DNA of 62,077 bases from Sulfuricurvum sp. (GTDB lineage: Bacteria; Campylobacterota; Campylobacteria; Campylobacterales; Sulfurimonadaceae): NCBI GenBank assembly GCA_024637215.1, contig JAGXFM010000032.1, positions 1-62,077 of the forward strand. The letters are read 5' to 3'. Of this stretch, positions 1-7,497 are shown piece by piece. A program made the position numbers and the translations under genes. The notes beneath the pieces are model-generated. The model saw only the letters and a program-made list of their open reading frames with translations. It had not been told where the DNA came from and did not search any database. Position 1 is the stretch's first letter. Each line of letters starts with the position of its first letter.

Positions 1-75
1 CTCGAATACCTCGAAGTGACCAATAAGCTCGGTGCTCTGATGAGCACACTGGATGATTTGGTCTCCGCGAAATGA
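1..75 (+). CDS. C-terminal end of an unidentified protein (partial)
   Basis: An open frame runs from the first base of the window to a TGA at 73-75 and encodes the last 24 residues of a protein, ending LMSTLDDLVSAK. The start lies outside the window. The stop overlaps the ATG of aroE (ATGA), so the two genes are probably co-transcribed and translationally coupled. The fragment is too short for the family to be recognised. Confidence 0.6.
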   Translation, partial: LEYLEVTNKLGALMSTLDDLVSAK

Positions 76-863
76 ACCTCTTTAGTATTTTCGGTGATCC
101 GGTGAGCCATTCACGCTCGCCGCTGATGCACAACTATGTCTTCAAATCCCTCAATATCAAAGCGTGCTATAGCCGCACCCATCTAAGCGATGGCTCACAA
201 CTTCGTGACGTTTTTTTCGCGAAAGCCCTTAGCGGTGCCAACGTCACAATACCGCATAAAGAGGCCGCCTACGCTCAATGCGATGAAGTGCGCGGTATTG
301 CCAAAACGATCCAAGCCGTCAATACCCTCGTGTTGGAAGAGGGGAAATTAATCGGCTACAACACCGATGCTGAGGGTTTTATGCGTGCGATAGAGTCTTT
401 CGGAACACTCCGTAACGCTCTTATCCTCGGTGCAGGGGGAACGGCGCGCGCCCTCTCTATCGCACTGCGTCAAGGAGCGATTACCCCGACTGTTCTTAAC
501 CGCTCACAAGGACGACTGGACTACTTTAAAAAGGAAGAGATTGAATCCTACAGCTGGGATAATTTCACCCCTGCGCCGTATGATTTGATTATCAATACGA
601 CTTCGGCAGGTTTATCGGATGATGAGCTTCCTATCTCAAAACCGCTCCTCATCGAGCTCTTATCGCAAACGAAAGGGGCTATCGATGTCATTTACGGCAA
701 GGAGACCCCTTTTTTACGCGAAGTAAAAACCACTGCCCTCCCCTACAAAGACGGTTCGGATATGCTTTTGGCACAAGGGGTCTTGGCCTCTCACCTTTTC
801 TTAAGCGGTGCATTTTCTCTCGATACGATTGAAACTCCTATGAAAGCGAGCTTTAGTCTCTAA
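72..863 (+). CDS. aroE: Shikimate dehydrogenase
   Basis: Predicted NADP-dependent reduction of 3-dehydroshikimate to shikimate in the cytosolic aromatic amino acid pathway. The 263-residue length is typical. The N-terminal substrate domain carries GDPVSHSRSPLMHN (residues 8-21) and NVTIPHKE, with the catalytic lysine at about residue 63. The acidic partner is D99 in NTDAEG. The Rossmann domain shows LGAGGTAR at about 119-126, and a conserved DxxY-type segment (DVIYGKETPF) follows. The ATG overlaps the upstream stop codon by four bases, and its own stop overlaps the ATG of modE by one base. The operon therefore joins aromatic synthesis to the molybdenum genes only by position; no functional link is implied. 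Confidence 0.96.
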   Translation: MNLFSIFGDPVSHSRSPLMHNYVFKSLNIKACYSRTHLSDGSQLRDVFFAKALSGANVTIPHKEAAYAQCDEVRGIAKTIQAVNTLVLEEGKLIGYNTDAEGFMRAIESFGTLRNALILGAGGTARALSIALRQGAITPTVLNRSQGRLDYFKKEEIESYSWDNFTPAPYDLIINTTSAGLSDDELPISKPLLIELLSQTKGAIDVIYGKETPFLREVKTTALPYKDGSDMLLAQGVLASHLFLSGAFSLDTIETPMKASFSL

Positions 864-1639
864 TGAAAATTGACGGGCGCTTTTGGCTTACCAAAGAGGG
901 ACAAAGTTTCTTAGGTGCAGGGCGCATCGAGTTGTTGGAGCGAATCGATAAAACCGGATCGATCAATGCCGCCGCCAAAGAGATGAAAATGTCCTATAAA
1001 GCGGCATGGGAGCGGATCAACGGGATGAATCTCCTCGCAGATCAGCCCCTCATCGAGCGATTAACGGGTGGCCGTGGGGGCGGAGGGACGAAACTCACCC
1101 CCTACGCACGCGAACTCATCGCGACCTTTCACCGTTTCAACGAACTTCACCGCCAGTTTATCGACCGTTTCGCCGAAGCGGGCAACGACCCCGAACGCCT
1201 CGCCCGTATTCTCAGCCGAACGTTCCTCACCACCAGTGCACGCAATCAGCTCCCCGCTACTCTCATAAGCATCGAAGAGAGAGGATTGAACGGTGTCCTC
1301 ACCCTCTCACTCACAGGGAGTCATACGATCCAATCCGTCATTACGATGAAATCGATCCGTAATATGGGTCTCACGATCGGATGCGATCTCTACGCCATCA
1401 TCAAATCAAGCGATGTCACTATCGTTACGACTCCCCCGAAAAGCGGTGAGTCGATGAACACTCTAAAAGGGACGATCAGTCGTATCGAATCGCAAGATGA
1501 AACCGATGAAATCACCTTCGCCCTTGATCTCTTTACCGAGCTTATTTCTCTTACGAATCCCAAAGATACGAAAAAGCTCTCCGAGGGGATGAATGCTTAT
1601 GCCCTCATCTCTTCTAAACATATTATTATCGGGTTGTAA
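863..1639 (+). CDS. modE: ModE-type molybdate-responsive transcriptional regulator
   Basis: DNA-binding repressor or activator that senses molybdate. Residues 1 to about 110 form the LysR-like winged helix typical of ModE, with GSINAAAKEMKMSYKAAWER and a glycine-rich GGRGGGGTKLT wing. Two Mop/TOBE-like segments follow at roughly 128-190 and 195-258; in the family these bind the oxyanion in a dimer. The 258-residue length matches full ModE. It sits upstream of modABC but is separated from modA by an AT-rich gene. A perfect inverted repeat of ModE-operator type lies before modA at 2526-2559 and is the likely target. The start ATG overlaps the aroE stop. Confidence 0.93.
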   Translation: MKIDGRFWLTKEGQSFLGAGRIELLERIDKTGSINAAAKEMKMSYKAAWERINGMNLLADQPLIERLTGGRGGGGTKLTPYARELIATFHRFNELHRQFIDRFAEAGNDPERLARILSRTFLTTSARNQLPATLISIEERGLNGVLTLSLTGSHTIQSVITMKSIRNMGLTIGCDLYAIIKSSDVTIVTTPPKSGESMNTLKGTISRIESQDETDEITFALDLFTELISLTNPKDTKKLSEGMNAYALISSKHIIIGL

Positions 1640-1666
1640 TTGACTACACATAAGGATATTATCTAA

Positions 1667-2377
1667 ATGGCTAAAAAGTTTCATGAAAATGCTATAGATT
1701 TTTATAATAAAAAAATACCTGAGTTTAAAAAAGAACTCTTTGAACGAGAAAAACAAACTGACAATGTAGTAGTTTGGATAGCAGGCTTATCAACAGCTGC
1801 AATAGCTTTTGCATTGACTAATAATGACAATCCTATCATAAATATTTTGTTTCTAAAAATTAGTGTAGGTTTTTTTCTTTTAACAATTATCTCAGCCACC
1901 ATATTTAGATCATTTTTTTTTAATTTTCAAGAAAAAGAAGCTGCATTAATCCTGAATTTTGAAGGATATTGTCATGGTATGACATCTGAAACATACGGTC
2001 CTATAACAATTACTGAACATCATACCATCAAACAAATTGCAGAAAGTCTAAAAAAAGATATGGGCTTAGACTACGATGATTGGCTAGAACATGAATACTT
2101 AGATCGAAATTTTTGGGTAGAACATTATCAAATATGGGCTGATTTTTGGAATAAACAAGAACAAGAAGGCATCAAAAACTTAGCAATGGCTCTCGCGCCA
2201 TTAATGGGGAAGTTTCCTCAAGAAGTTAACGAAACTGTTATCACAGAATACGACAATACATCTCAAATTAAAAACTTTATTGCTGTAAAAAAAATATGTC
2301 AGCTAACATATAATGGAGTATTGTTCTCTTTTGTCCTTGCAATATCAACTATAGCATTTGGATTTTTTATATCCTAA
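1667..2377 (+). CDS. AT-rich orphan membrane protein of unknown function
   Basis: 236 residues, not recognised. An N-terminal basic and acidic helix (1-30) is followed by two hydrophobic segments close together at about 32-50 and 57-82, a soluble central region with several aromatic residues (about 90-210), and a C-terminal hydrophobic segment at about 217-236. Base and codon use is strikingly AT-rich (AAA, ATA, TTT codons) compared with both neighbours, which suggests horizontal acquisition. An RBS-like AAGGATATTATCTAA precedes the ATG. The gene separates modE from modA, and a repeat-like element follows it at 2394-2422. The two-TM-then-soluble layout is seen in some defence-associated membrane proteins, but no family can be named. 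Confidence 0.75.
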   Translation: MAKKFHENAIDFYNKKIPEFKKELFEREKQTDNVVVWIAGLSTAAIAFALTNNDNPIINILFLKISVGFFLLTIISATIFRSFFFNFQEKEAALILNFEGYCHGMTSETYGPITITEHHTIKQIAESLKKDMGLDYDDWLEHEYLDRNFWVEHYQIWADFWNKQEQEGIKNLAMALAPLMGKFPQEVNETVITEYDNTSQIKNFIAVKKICQLTYNGVLFSFVLAISTIAFGFFIS

Positions 2378-2393
2378 TCTTTAATATTTTTAC

Positions 2394-2422
2394 GTTCGTG
2401 GTGAGCCTGTCGAACCATGAAC
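2394..2422. repeat. Imperfect palindromic intergenic element (GTTCGTGGT...ACCATGAAC)
   Basis: GTTCGTGGT (2394-2402) and ACCATGAAC (2414-2422) form an inverted repeat with one G:T-type mismatch around GAGCCTGTCGA. From memory, a very similar sequence (GTTCGTGGTGAGC then TGTCGAACCATGAAC) recurs between genes in many unrelated proteobacteria. It lies directly after the AT-rich orphan gene. This is the only copy noticed in the window. Confidence 0.6.
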
Positions 2423-2522
2423 ATCAACACTTCGATACCCTATAGGATACAAGCGTTCAGAGCGTACGGAATACAAAACTCCATTTATAACACTCTCCTA
2501 CAAAAATTTAAGTATTTTTCTC

Positions 2523-2528
2523 TATAAT
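2523..2528 (+). promoter_or_regulatory. Candidate -10 element of the modA promoter
   Basis: TATAAT lies about 107 bases before the modA GTG and overlaps the first bases of the inverted repeat at 2526-2559. No convincing -35 is visible; only an A/T-rich stretch lies upstream, as is common for sigma-70 promoters in Campylobacterota. Overlap with the operator would suit repression. Confidence 0.5.
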
Positions 2529-2559
2529 TTCGTTATATCTTACAAAGCATAACGAAATT
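2526..2559. promoter_or_regulatory. Probable ModE operator upstream of modA
   Basis: A perfect inverted repeat has arms AATTTCGTTAT (2526-2536) and ATAACGAAATT (2549-2559) separated by 12 bases. The core CGTTATAT with the opposing ATAACG resembles the known ModE box (CGNTATATA mirrored by TATATAACG). A further half-site, ATCGTTATAT, occurs at 2600-2609, close to the RBS. Together with modE 0.9 kb upstream, this supports molybdate-responsive control of the modA operon. Confidence 0.75.
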
Positions 2560-2634
2560 GTCGCGTTTTCCCGTGAACCGTTTTTGCAATAGTGTGATTA
2601 TCGTTATATCATAAAAGAAATAAAGGAGCTTCAA

Positions 2635-3393
2635 GTGAAACTATTAAAACTTCTCCTCGCCTCTTTCGCCTTTGTTTCGGCATTGGCGGCTCAAACGATC
2701 ACCGTTGCTGCTGCGGCCAATATGAAATATGCGATAACCGATATCGCAAAAGAATTTACCAAGGAATCTGGGATTGGTGTCAAAATCATTACAGGCTCCT
2801 CAGGCAAACTGACTCAGCAGATTATGAGCGGTGCGCCGTATGATGCGTTTCTCTCTGCCGATGTCGAGTATCCTGCCAAACTGGCACAGGGGGGATATGC
2901 CACAACTGCATCCCAAGTGTACGCTTTCGGAACCCTAATCCTTTGGAGCGCTACGGGTGCCGATCTCTCTAAAGGGGTTGCGGTTGTTGCTGATCCAAGC
3001 GTCAAAAATATCGCCCTAGCCAATCCTAAAACAGCCCCGTACGGTATCGAAGCGATGAACGCGATGAAATACTATAAAGTCGCTGACGATGCCGCAGGCA
3101 AAATCATCACTGCCGAATCGATCTCCCAAGTGGGTGCGTATGTGACGACCAAAGCGGTGGATGTTGGGTTTATGGCGAAATCAATCGTCCTCGCTCCTGA
3201 GATGAAAAACGCCGGCAGATGGGTCGAAGTGGACGATAAAGCGTACAACACAATCGATCAAGCAATGGTGGGACTCAAAAACGGCTCACCCGAAAATCAG
3301 ATCGCGACAAAAAAATTCCTCCGCTATATCTCTTCACCGAAAGCGATCACAATCTTAAAAGCCAACGGGTATGGCATACCTGCTAAAAAATAA
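2635..3393 (+). CDS. modA: Molybdate ABC transporter, periplasmic binding protein
   Basis: Captures molybdate or tungstate in the periplasm for the ModBC importer. Starts with GTG six bases after AAAGGAG. A signal peptide covers about residues 1-20 (MKLLKLLLASFAFVSALAAQ). The mature start TITVAAAANMKYAI and the segment FTKESGIGVKIITGSSGKLTQQI hold the serine and backbone sites that bind the oxyanion in ModA. The Y-P-A-K-L-A-Q-G-G segment also fits. At 252 residues it is full length. It is the first gene of the unit that continues through the methyltransferase, modD, TOBE protein, modB and modC, and lies under the predicted ModE operator. Confidence 0.95.
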   Translation: MKLLKLLLASFAFVSALAAQTITVAAAANMKYAITDIAKEFTKESGIGVKIITGSSGKLTQQIMSGAPYDAFLSADVEYPAKLAQGGYATTASQVYAFGTLILWSATGADLSKGVAVVADPSVKNIALANPKTAPYGIEAMNAMKYYKVADDAAGKIITAESISQVGAYVTTKAVDVGFMAKSIVLAPEMKNAGRWVEVDDKAYNTIDQAMVGLKNGSPENQIATKKFLRYISSPKAITILKANGYGIPAKK

Positions 3394-3434
3394 TCGTTTG
3401 ATTATAATTACTGTCATAAATGCAAAGGTAACCT

Positions 3435-4229
3435 ATGTTTTTAGAACCGATAAACTTTCCAGCGATGTACAAAGAGCACAAAGCGACCACCGATTTCAAA
3501 GCAAAAACGAGTACTGATTGGGATGAAAAATCTGCCGATATGGCGCAATCGACGATCAACAGCCCCTACGTAGAGGAGTTTATCTCCCGTATGAACATCA
3601 CGGGGGACGAAGTCGTTCTCGATATCGGATGCGGGCCTGGGGCACTCACGATCCCTTTGGCAAAAAGAGTTAAAGAGGTGATTGCCATCGACTTCTCCGC
3701 TCAAATGCTCGAAGAGCTAAAAGCCTACGCCGCGCGCGAAGGGGTTACTAATATTAAAACATATCATATCGGTTGGGACGATGACTGGAGCCACTTGCCG
3801 CAGATTGATATCGCCGTCGCGTCACGCTCGATGGAGGTCTCCGATGTCGAAGCCGCTCTCTCCAAAATGTCGGCTCATGCATCAAAAGGGTGCTATCTCA
3901 CCTACAAGGTGGGGGGAAGTTTCGTCGATATGAATATCCTTGATTTTATCGGAAAAAAGGTCAAAACGAAACCTGATTACTGGTATATCCCCCTCATCCT
4001 CTACGCCCAAGGGTTCCTCCCCCGTGTCGATTACATCGAAACAGGACGGGGCAGTGTCCGTAGCGGGAGTGAAGAGGAGTTCATCGAATCGCTGATTTGG
4101 AGTATCGGAAGCCTTGAAGAAGAACAACAGAGTAAAGCACGAGAGTATTACCGTGATGTCATCGTGGGACAAAACCGCCCTCCCCGCACCGTTAACTGGG
4201 CATTTATCGGTTGGGAGACATCCCTATGA
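3435..4229 (+). CDS. Class I SAM-dependent methyltransferase in the mod operon
   Basis: A 264-residue cytosolic methyltransferase. Residues 50-58 hold the SAM-binding motif I, VLDIGCGPGALTIPLA, followed by the acidic loop IDFSAQMLEELKAYA. The substrate cannot be deduced. RBS AAAGGTAACCT precedes the ATG. Its stop overlaps the ATG of modD by four bases, so the two are translationally coupled. The gene stands between modA and modD, where typical mod operons have none, so a role linked to molybdenum uptake or to the unknown ModD reaction is inferred from position alone. Confidence 0.85.
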   Translation: MFLEPINFPAMYKEHKATTDFKAKTSTDWDEKSADMAQSTINSPYVEEFISRMNITGDEVVLDIGCGPGALTIPLAKRVKEVIAIDFSAQMLEELKAYAAREGVTNIKTYHIGWDDDWSHLPQIDIAVASRSMEVSDVEAALSKMSAHASKGCYLTYKVGGSFVDMNILDFIGKKVKTKPDYWYIPLILYAQGFLPRVDYIETGRGSVRSGSEEEFIESLIWSIGSLEEEQQSKAREYYRDVIVGQNRPPRTVNWAFIGWETSL

Positions 4230-5074
4230 TTACCCTTAACGATTCTGAGCTGGAAACACTGCTAAGCGAAGACGTCCCTTACGGCGATCTCACGACCGCA
4301 TCACTAGGGATCAGTGACCAACGTGCCCGTATCACCTTCTCGACTCGTGAACGCCCTCTCGTCGTCTCGTGCAGTGAAGAGGCGGTACGATTGTGCGGAC
4401 TCTATGGTTTGGAGATCGACGGCTTTGTAAAATCGGGAACTTTGGTTCCCCCGAAAAGCGTCTTTCTCGAAGTCCACGGCGAAGCAGGCAATATCCACCG
4501 CATCTGGAAAAGCGTCCAAAACCTCCTCGACTACGCGAGCGGTATTGCTACCTACACCCGCGAAGCGGTACTCTTGGCTCGTAGTATCAATCCTGATATA
4601 GTGGTCGCTACCACCCGTAAAACCACCCCCTTTACGAAAAAAATCGCCATCAAAGCGGTCGAATCAGGGGGCGGGGTCGCGCACCGTTTGGGTCTTTCGG
4701 AATCGATCCTGATCTTCGATTATCACCGTGTATTTTTCCCTGCCGAGGAAGCATTTAGCGAAGCCCTGAGCAAAACCAAAAAAGCAAACCCCGAAAAAAA
4801 GATCGTCATCGAAGCGGGCGACATCGCCGAAGCACTCAAATTTGCCCGCCTCGGAGCAGACATCCTCCAGTTGGAGAAATTCCCCCTCACCAAACTCTCC
4901 GATGCCGTCCAAATCCTCCGTGCCGACTACCCTCATATCACGCTGATCGCCACAGGGGGAATCAGTGCCAAAAACATCGCCGAGTATGCCGGCAGCGGAG
5001 TCGATATGATCGTCACCTCATCTCCTTACAGCACACAACCAGCCGACATCAAAGTGAGAATAGAACCTTTATGA
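4226..5074 (+). CDS. modD: ModD, quinolinate phosphoribosyltransferase-like protein of molybdenum operons
   Basis: 282 residues if started at the ATG at 4226, which has GGGAG upstream and overlaps the previous stop; a longer TTG frame from 4211 is less likely. The fold is that of nicotinate-nucleotide pyrophosphorylase (NadC). The N-terminal LLSEDVPYGDLTT is NadC-like, then QNLLDYASGIATYT, ATTRKTTP and KAVESGGGVAHRLGLSE, and the C-terminal barrel end IATGGISAKNIAEYA. ModD proteins occur in molybdate or metal-uptake operons and their reaction is not established. They differ from true NadC, so quinolinate use should not be assumed. Confidence 0.85.
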   Translation: MITLNDSELETLLSEDVPYGDLTTASLGISDQRARITFSTRERPLVVSCSEEAVRLCGLYGLEIDGFVKSGTLVPPKSVFLEVHGEAGNIHRIWKSVQNLLDYASGIATYTREAVLLARSINPDIVVATTRKTTPFTKKIAIKAVESGGGVAHRLGLSESILIFDYHRVFFPAEEAFSEALSKTKKANPEKKIVIEAGDIAEALKFARLGADILQLEKFPLTKLSDAVQILRADYPHITLIATGGISAKNIAEYAGSGVDMIVTSSPYSTQPADIKVRIEPL

Positions 5075-5466
5075 ACACCCTAAAAGCAACCATCACCGCC
5101 CTCACTGCCTCCGAGCACCTCAGTATCCTTAGCGTTGCTATCAAAGAGGATCCCTTTCACCTCCTCCTCGCCGAAGCCTCGGATGCCCTCATCGGAGCCG
5201 ATGTCACCTTGGCGTTCAAAGAGACCGAAATAATCCTCTCCAAAAACGTCACCGCCACGAGCGCAAACTGTGCCCGCGCAACCGTGCAAAAGATCGAGAG
5301 TGGGATTGTCCTCTCTCAAATCACCCTCACCTATCACGAGACGAGCCTCATCGCCTTGGTGCCGACACTGACGTTTAACACCCTCGCGATAGGTGAAGGC
5401 GATGAAATACACTGGATGGTTCAACCCTCTGAAATTTCACTACTCAGGGAGACGCATGGAAGCTGA
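5071..5466 (+). CDS. TOBE/Mop-domain molybdopterin-binding-like protein
   Basis: 131 residues containing two short beta-rich repeats (about 1-65 and 66-131) of Mop/TOBE type. Recognisable parts are LLLAEASDALIGADVTLAFKETEIILSK and, in the second half, IGEGDEIHWMVQPSEISLL. Such small proteins bind molybdate and buffer it in the cytosol or regulate the transporter. The order modA - TOBE protein - modB - modC is, from memory, the same in Campylobacter jejuni. The ATG overlaps the modD stop by four bases, and its 3' end overlaps the modB start by 11 bases. Confidence 0.8.
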   Translation: MNTLKATITALTASEHLSILSVAIKEDPFHLLLAEASDALIGADVTLAFKETEIILSKNVTATSANCARATVQKIESGIVLSQITLTYHETSLIALVPTLTFNTLAIGEGDEIHWMVQPSEISLLRETHGS

Positions 5467-6130
5467 ATTTTTAAGTACGATGGCGCTCACCTTTAAACTT
5501 GCCGCCGTTACTACCGTGATCCTCCTCATCATCGGAATTCCCCTCGCGGCATTTTTGGTATTTAGCCGTATGCGATTCAAAAGCATCATCGAAACCATCG
5601 TCAGTATGCCTCTCGTACTGCCACCCTCAGTCTTAGGATTTTATCTCCTTCTCGCGTTCAGCCCCGCTTCCGCCATCGGGAGCTTCATGAGCGAACACGG
5701 TATCCGTTTGGCGTTTAGTTTCGAGGGGTTGGTGATCGGCTCCGTCCTCTTTAGCCTCCCGTTTATGGTTCATCCGATCCAGTCGGCACTCTCAGGGGTT
5801 CCAAAGACGATATTCGAAGCCTCTTATACCCTCGGAAAATCGAAACTACAGACAATGATGCGGGTGATTCTTCCGAGTATCCGTCACGGAGTGATCTCAG
5901 GGATCGTCCTCGCCTTCGCCCACACGGTCGGAGAGTTCGGAGTGATTTTGATGATCGGAGGCAATATCCCCGATGAAACGCGCGTCGCTTCGATCGCGAT
6001 CTACGACGAAGTCGAATCGCTCAATTACGCCATGGCACATCAATACGCCCTCACCCTCTTTGTGGTGACATTCGCTATCTTACTCCTCGTCTATACCCTC
6101 AATAAAAAATCACTCGGAGGGATTCGATGA
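5456..6130 (+). CDS. modB: Molybdate ABC transporter permease
   Basis: Inner-membrane permease of ModABC. The ATG at 5456, with GGGAG just before it, gives 224 residues starting MEAEFLSTMALTFKLA, the usual ModB start; the open frame extends further upstream inside the TOBE gene. About five membrane helices are visible (roughly residues 8-30, 45-68, 80-105, 135-160 and 195-218). The cytoplasmic ABC-contact loop EASYTLGKSKLQTMMRVILP and the TVGEFGVILMIGGNIP segment are typical of ModB. The stop overlaps the modC ATG by four bases. Confidence 0.94.
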   Translation: MEAEFLSTMALTFKLAAVTTVILLIIGIPLAAFLVFSRMRFKSIIETIVSMPLVLPPSVLGFYLLLAFSPASAIGSFMSEHGIRLAFSFEGLVIGSVLFSLPFMVHPIQSALSGVPKTIFEASYTLGKSKLQTMMRVILPSIRHGVISGIVLAFAHTVGEFGVILMIGGNIPDETRVASIAIYDEVESLNYAMAHQYALTLFVVTFAILLLVYTLNKKSLGGIR

Positions 6131-7002
6131 TCTTGATCCATCTTAAAAAGCATCTCGATACCGCTGAGGGGGCATTGGAAGCCCATTATGAGCTAAGTAT
6201 CAACGATGGGGAGTTCCTCACCCTTTTTGGTTCTTCAGGGGCGGGAAAGACAACTCTGCTACGTCTTATCGCAGGGCTAGAGCAACCCAACAGCGGTAAG
6301 ATAGAAGTAGACGGCGAGGTATGGTTTGATTCGGAACGCCGTATCAATCTCCCGCCCCAAAAACGGAGTATCGGTTTTGTCTTCCAAGACTACGCCCTCT
6401 TCCCTACGATGAGTGTCCGTGAAAACCTCCTCTTTGCAGCCGAAAATGCTGAACAACGCAAAGGTGTCGAAGAACTGATCGAACTCGTTGAACTCTCACA
6501 GCTCGCAGAGCGCCGCCCCGATACCCTCTCAGGGGGTCAAAAACAACGTGTGGCGCTTGCCCGTGCATTAGTACGCCATCCGAAGATTTTGCTTCTGGAT
6601 GAACCGCTCTCAGCACTCGATCCCGCGATGCGTGCGAAACTTCAAAATGAACTCACGCGTATTCACTCTCGTCTCGGTGTGACAACCTTGCTGGTAAGCC
6701 ACGATATTGCCGAAACGGTAAAACTCTCAGACCGTCTCGCATCGGTAGTATCGGGACGGATAGAACGCGTATGTCCCCCAATGGAATTTTTCAGTCCGCA
6801 AACCCTCAGCGGCAAACTTCAGCTTATCGGTGAGGTACTGAAAATCGAAGAAGATTTCCCTGCTGTGATTGTCACCCTGCTTGTCGGCTCTTCCATCGTC
6901 CGCACGGTTCTAAGTGCAACCGAAGCTTCAGAGCTGAGAATGGGAGAACACGCTATAATTTCGACCAAAGCATTCAACCCTATTCTTATCCCACTCCCCT
7001 AA
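6127..7002 (+). CDS. modC: Molybdate ABC transporter ATP-binding protein
   Basis: ATPase that powers the ModAB importer. Walker A is GSSGAGKTTL (about 35-44), the Q-loop is FVFQDYALFPTMSV, the ABC signature is LSGGQKQRVALARAL, Walker B is ILLLDEPLSALDP and the H-loop is LLVSHD. The C-terminal region after residue about 230 is shortened and TOBE-like, as in other ModC proteins. At 291 residues it is shorter than the 350-residue E. coli type but close to epsilonproteobacterial ModC. Overlaps modB by four bases and ends nine bases before the slyD-like gene. Confidence 0.93.
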   Translation: MILIHLKKHLDTAEGALEAHYELSINDGEFLTLFGSSGAGKTTLLRLIAGLEQPNSGKIEVDGEVWFDSERRINLPPQKRSIGFVFQDYALFPTMSVRENLLFAAENAEQRKGVEELIELVELSQLAERRPDTLSGGQKQRVALARALVRHPKILLLDEPLSALDPAMRAKLQNELTRIHSRLGVTTLLVSHDIAETVKLSDRLASVVSGRIERVCPPMEFFSPQTLSGKLQLIGEVLKIEEDFPAVIVTLLVGSSIVRTVLSATEASELRMGEHAIISTKAFNPILIPLP

Positions 7003-7011
7003 GGAAATTCC

Positions 7012-7485
7012 ATGACCATCACAAAAGACTGCATCGTTACCATCGATTACCACATCAACGATACGGAGGGAAATCTTCTCCATGAAGAGGAAGAATCACT
7101 GGTTTATCTCCATGGTAATTACGGTCACATTTTTCCAACTGTAGAAGAAGCATTGGAAGGAAAAACTATCGGTGAAGCCTTCAAAGTTACCCTTTCGGCT
7201 GATAAAGCATTCGGAGAATATGACCCTACCCTGGTTGTCACCGAAGAACTCAGCGAATTGCCATTAGAGGTAAGTGTCGGGATGGAACTCGATGGATACT
7301 TTGAAGAGGATTCTGAGGATGTTATCATCTATACCGTCACCGAGATCGATGGCGATCATGCCACACTCGATGGCAACCACCCACTTGCGGGAATGGATCT
7401 CGTTTTCGAAGGAACCGTTTTAGATATTCATGAAGCGACCCCCGAAGAGATCAAAGAGATACAGGAATTTCACCACCAGCATTAG
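7012..7485 (+). CDS. slyD: SlyD-type FKBP peptidyl-prolyl cis-trans isomerase
   Basis: A 157-residue cytosolic prolyl isomerase and chaperone. The N-terminal YHINDTEGNLLHEEEESLVYLHG and GKTIGEAFKVTLSADKAFGEYDP are typical of the SlyD FKBP domain, interrupted by the insert-in-flap segment (about 75-125), and DGNHPLAGMDLVFEGTV completes the fold. The tail ends EFHHQH, a much shorter histidine stretch than in E. coli SlyD, so metal binding is probably weaker. RBS TAAGGAA precedes the ATG nine bases after modC; it may be read through from the mod operon. Convergent with the dihydrouridine synthase gene. Confidence 0.92.
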   Translation: MTITKDCIVTIDYHINDTEGNLLHEEEESLVYLHGNYGHIFPTVEEALEGKTIGEAFKVTLSADKAFGEYDPTLVVTEELSELPLEVSVGMELDGYFEEDSEDVIIYTVTEIDGDHATLDGNHPLAGMDLVFEGTVLDIHEATPEEIKEIQEFHHQH

Positions 7486-7497
7486 TATTCACAGGCT

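Noticed and set aside
1006-1362. Open frame of 118 codons inside modE
   Set aside because: Overlaps a clearly recognised ModE gene in another phase; composition rich in R, H and P is typical of a shadow frame.
2378-2634. Molybdenum cofactor riboswitch upstream of modA
   Set aside because: The leader shows an operator-like DNA palindrome and a short leader rather than the extended paired structure of that riboswitch, and modE is present.
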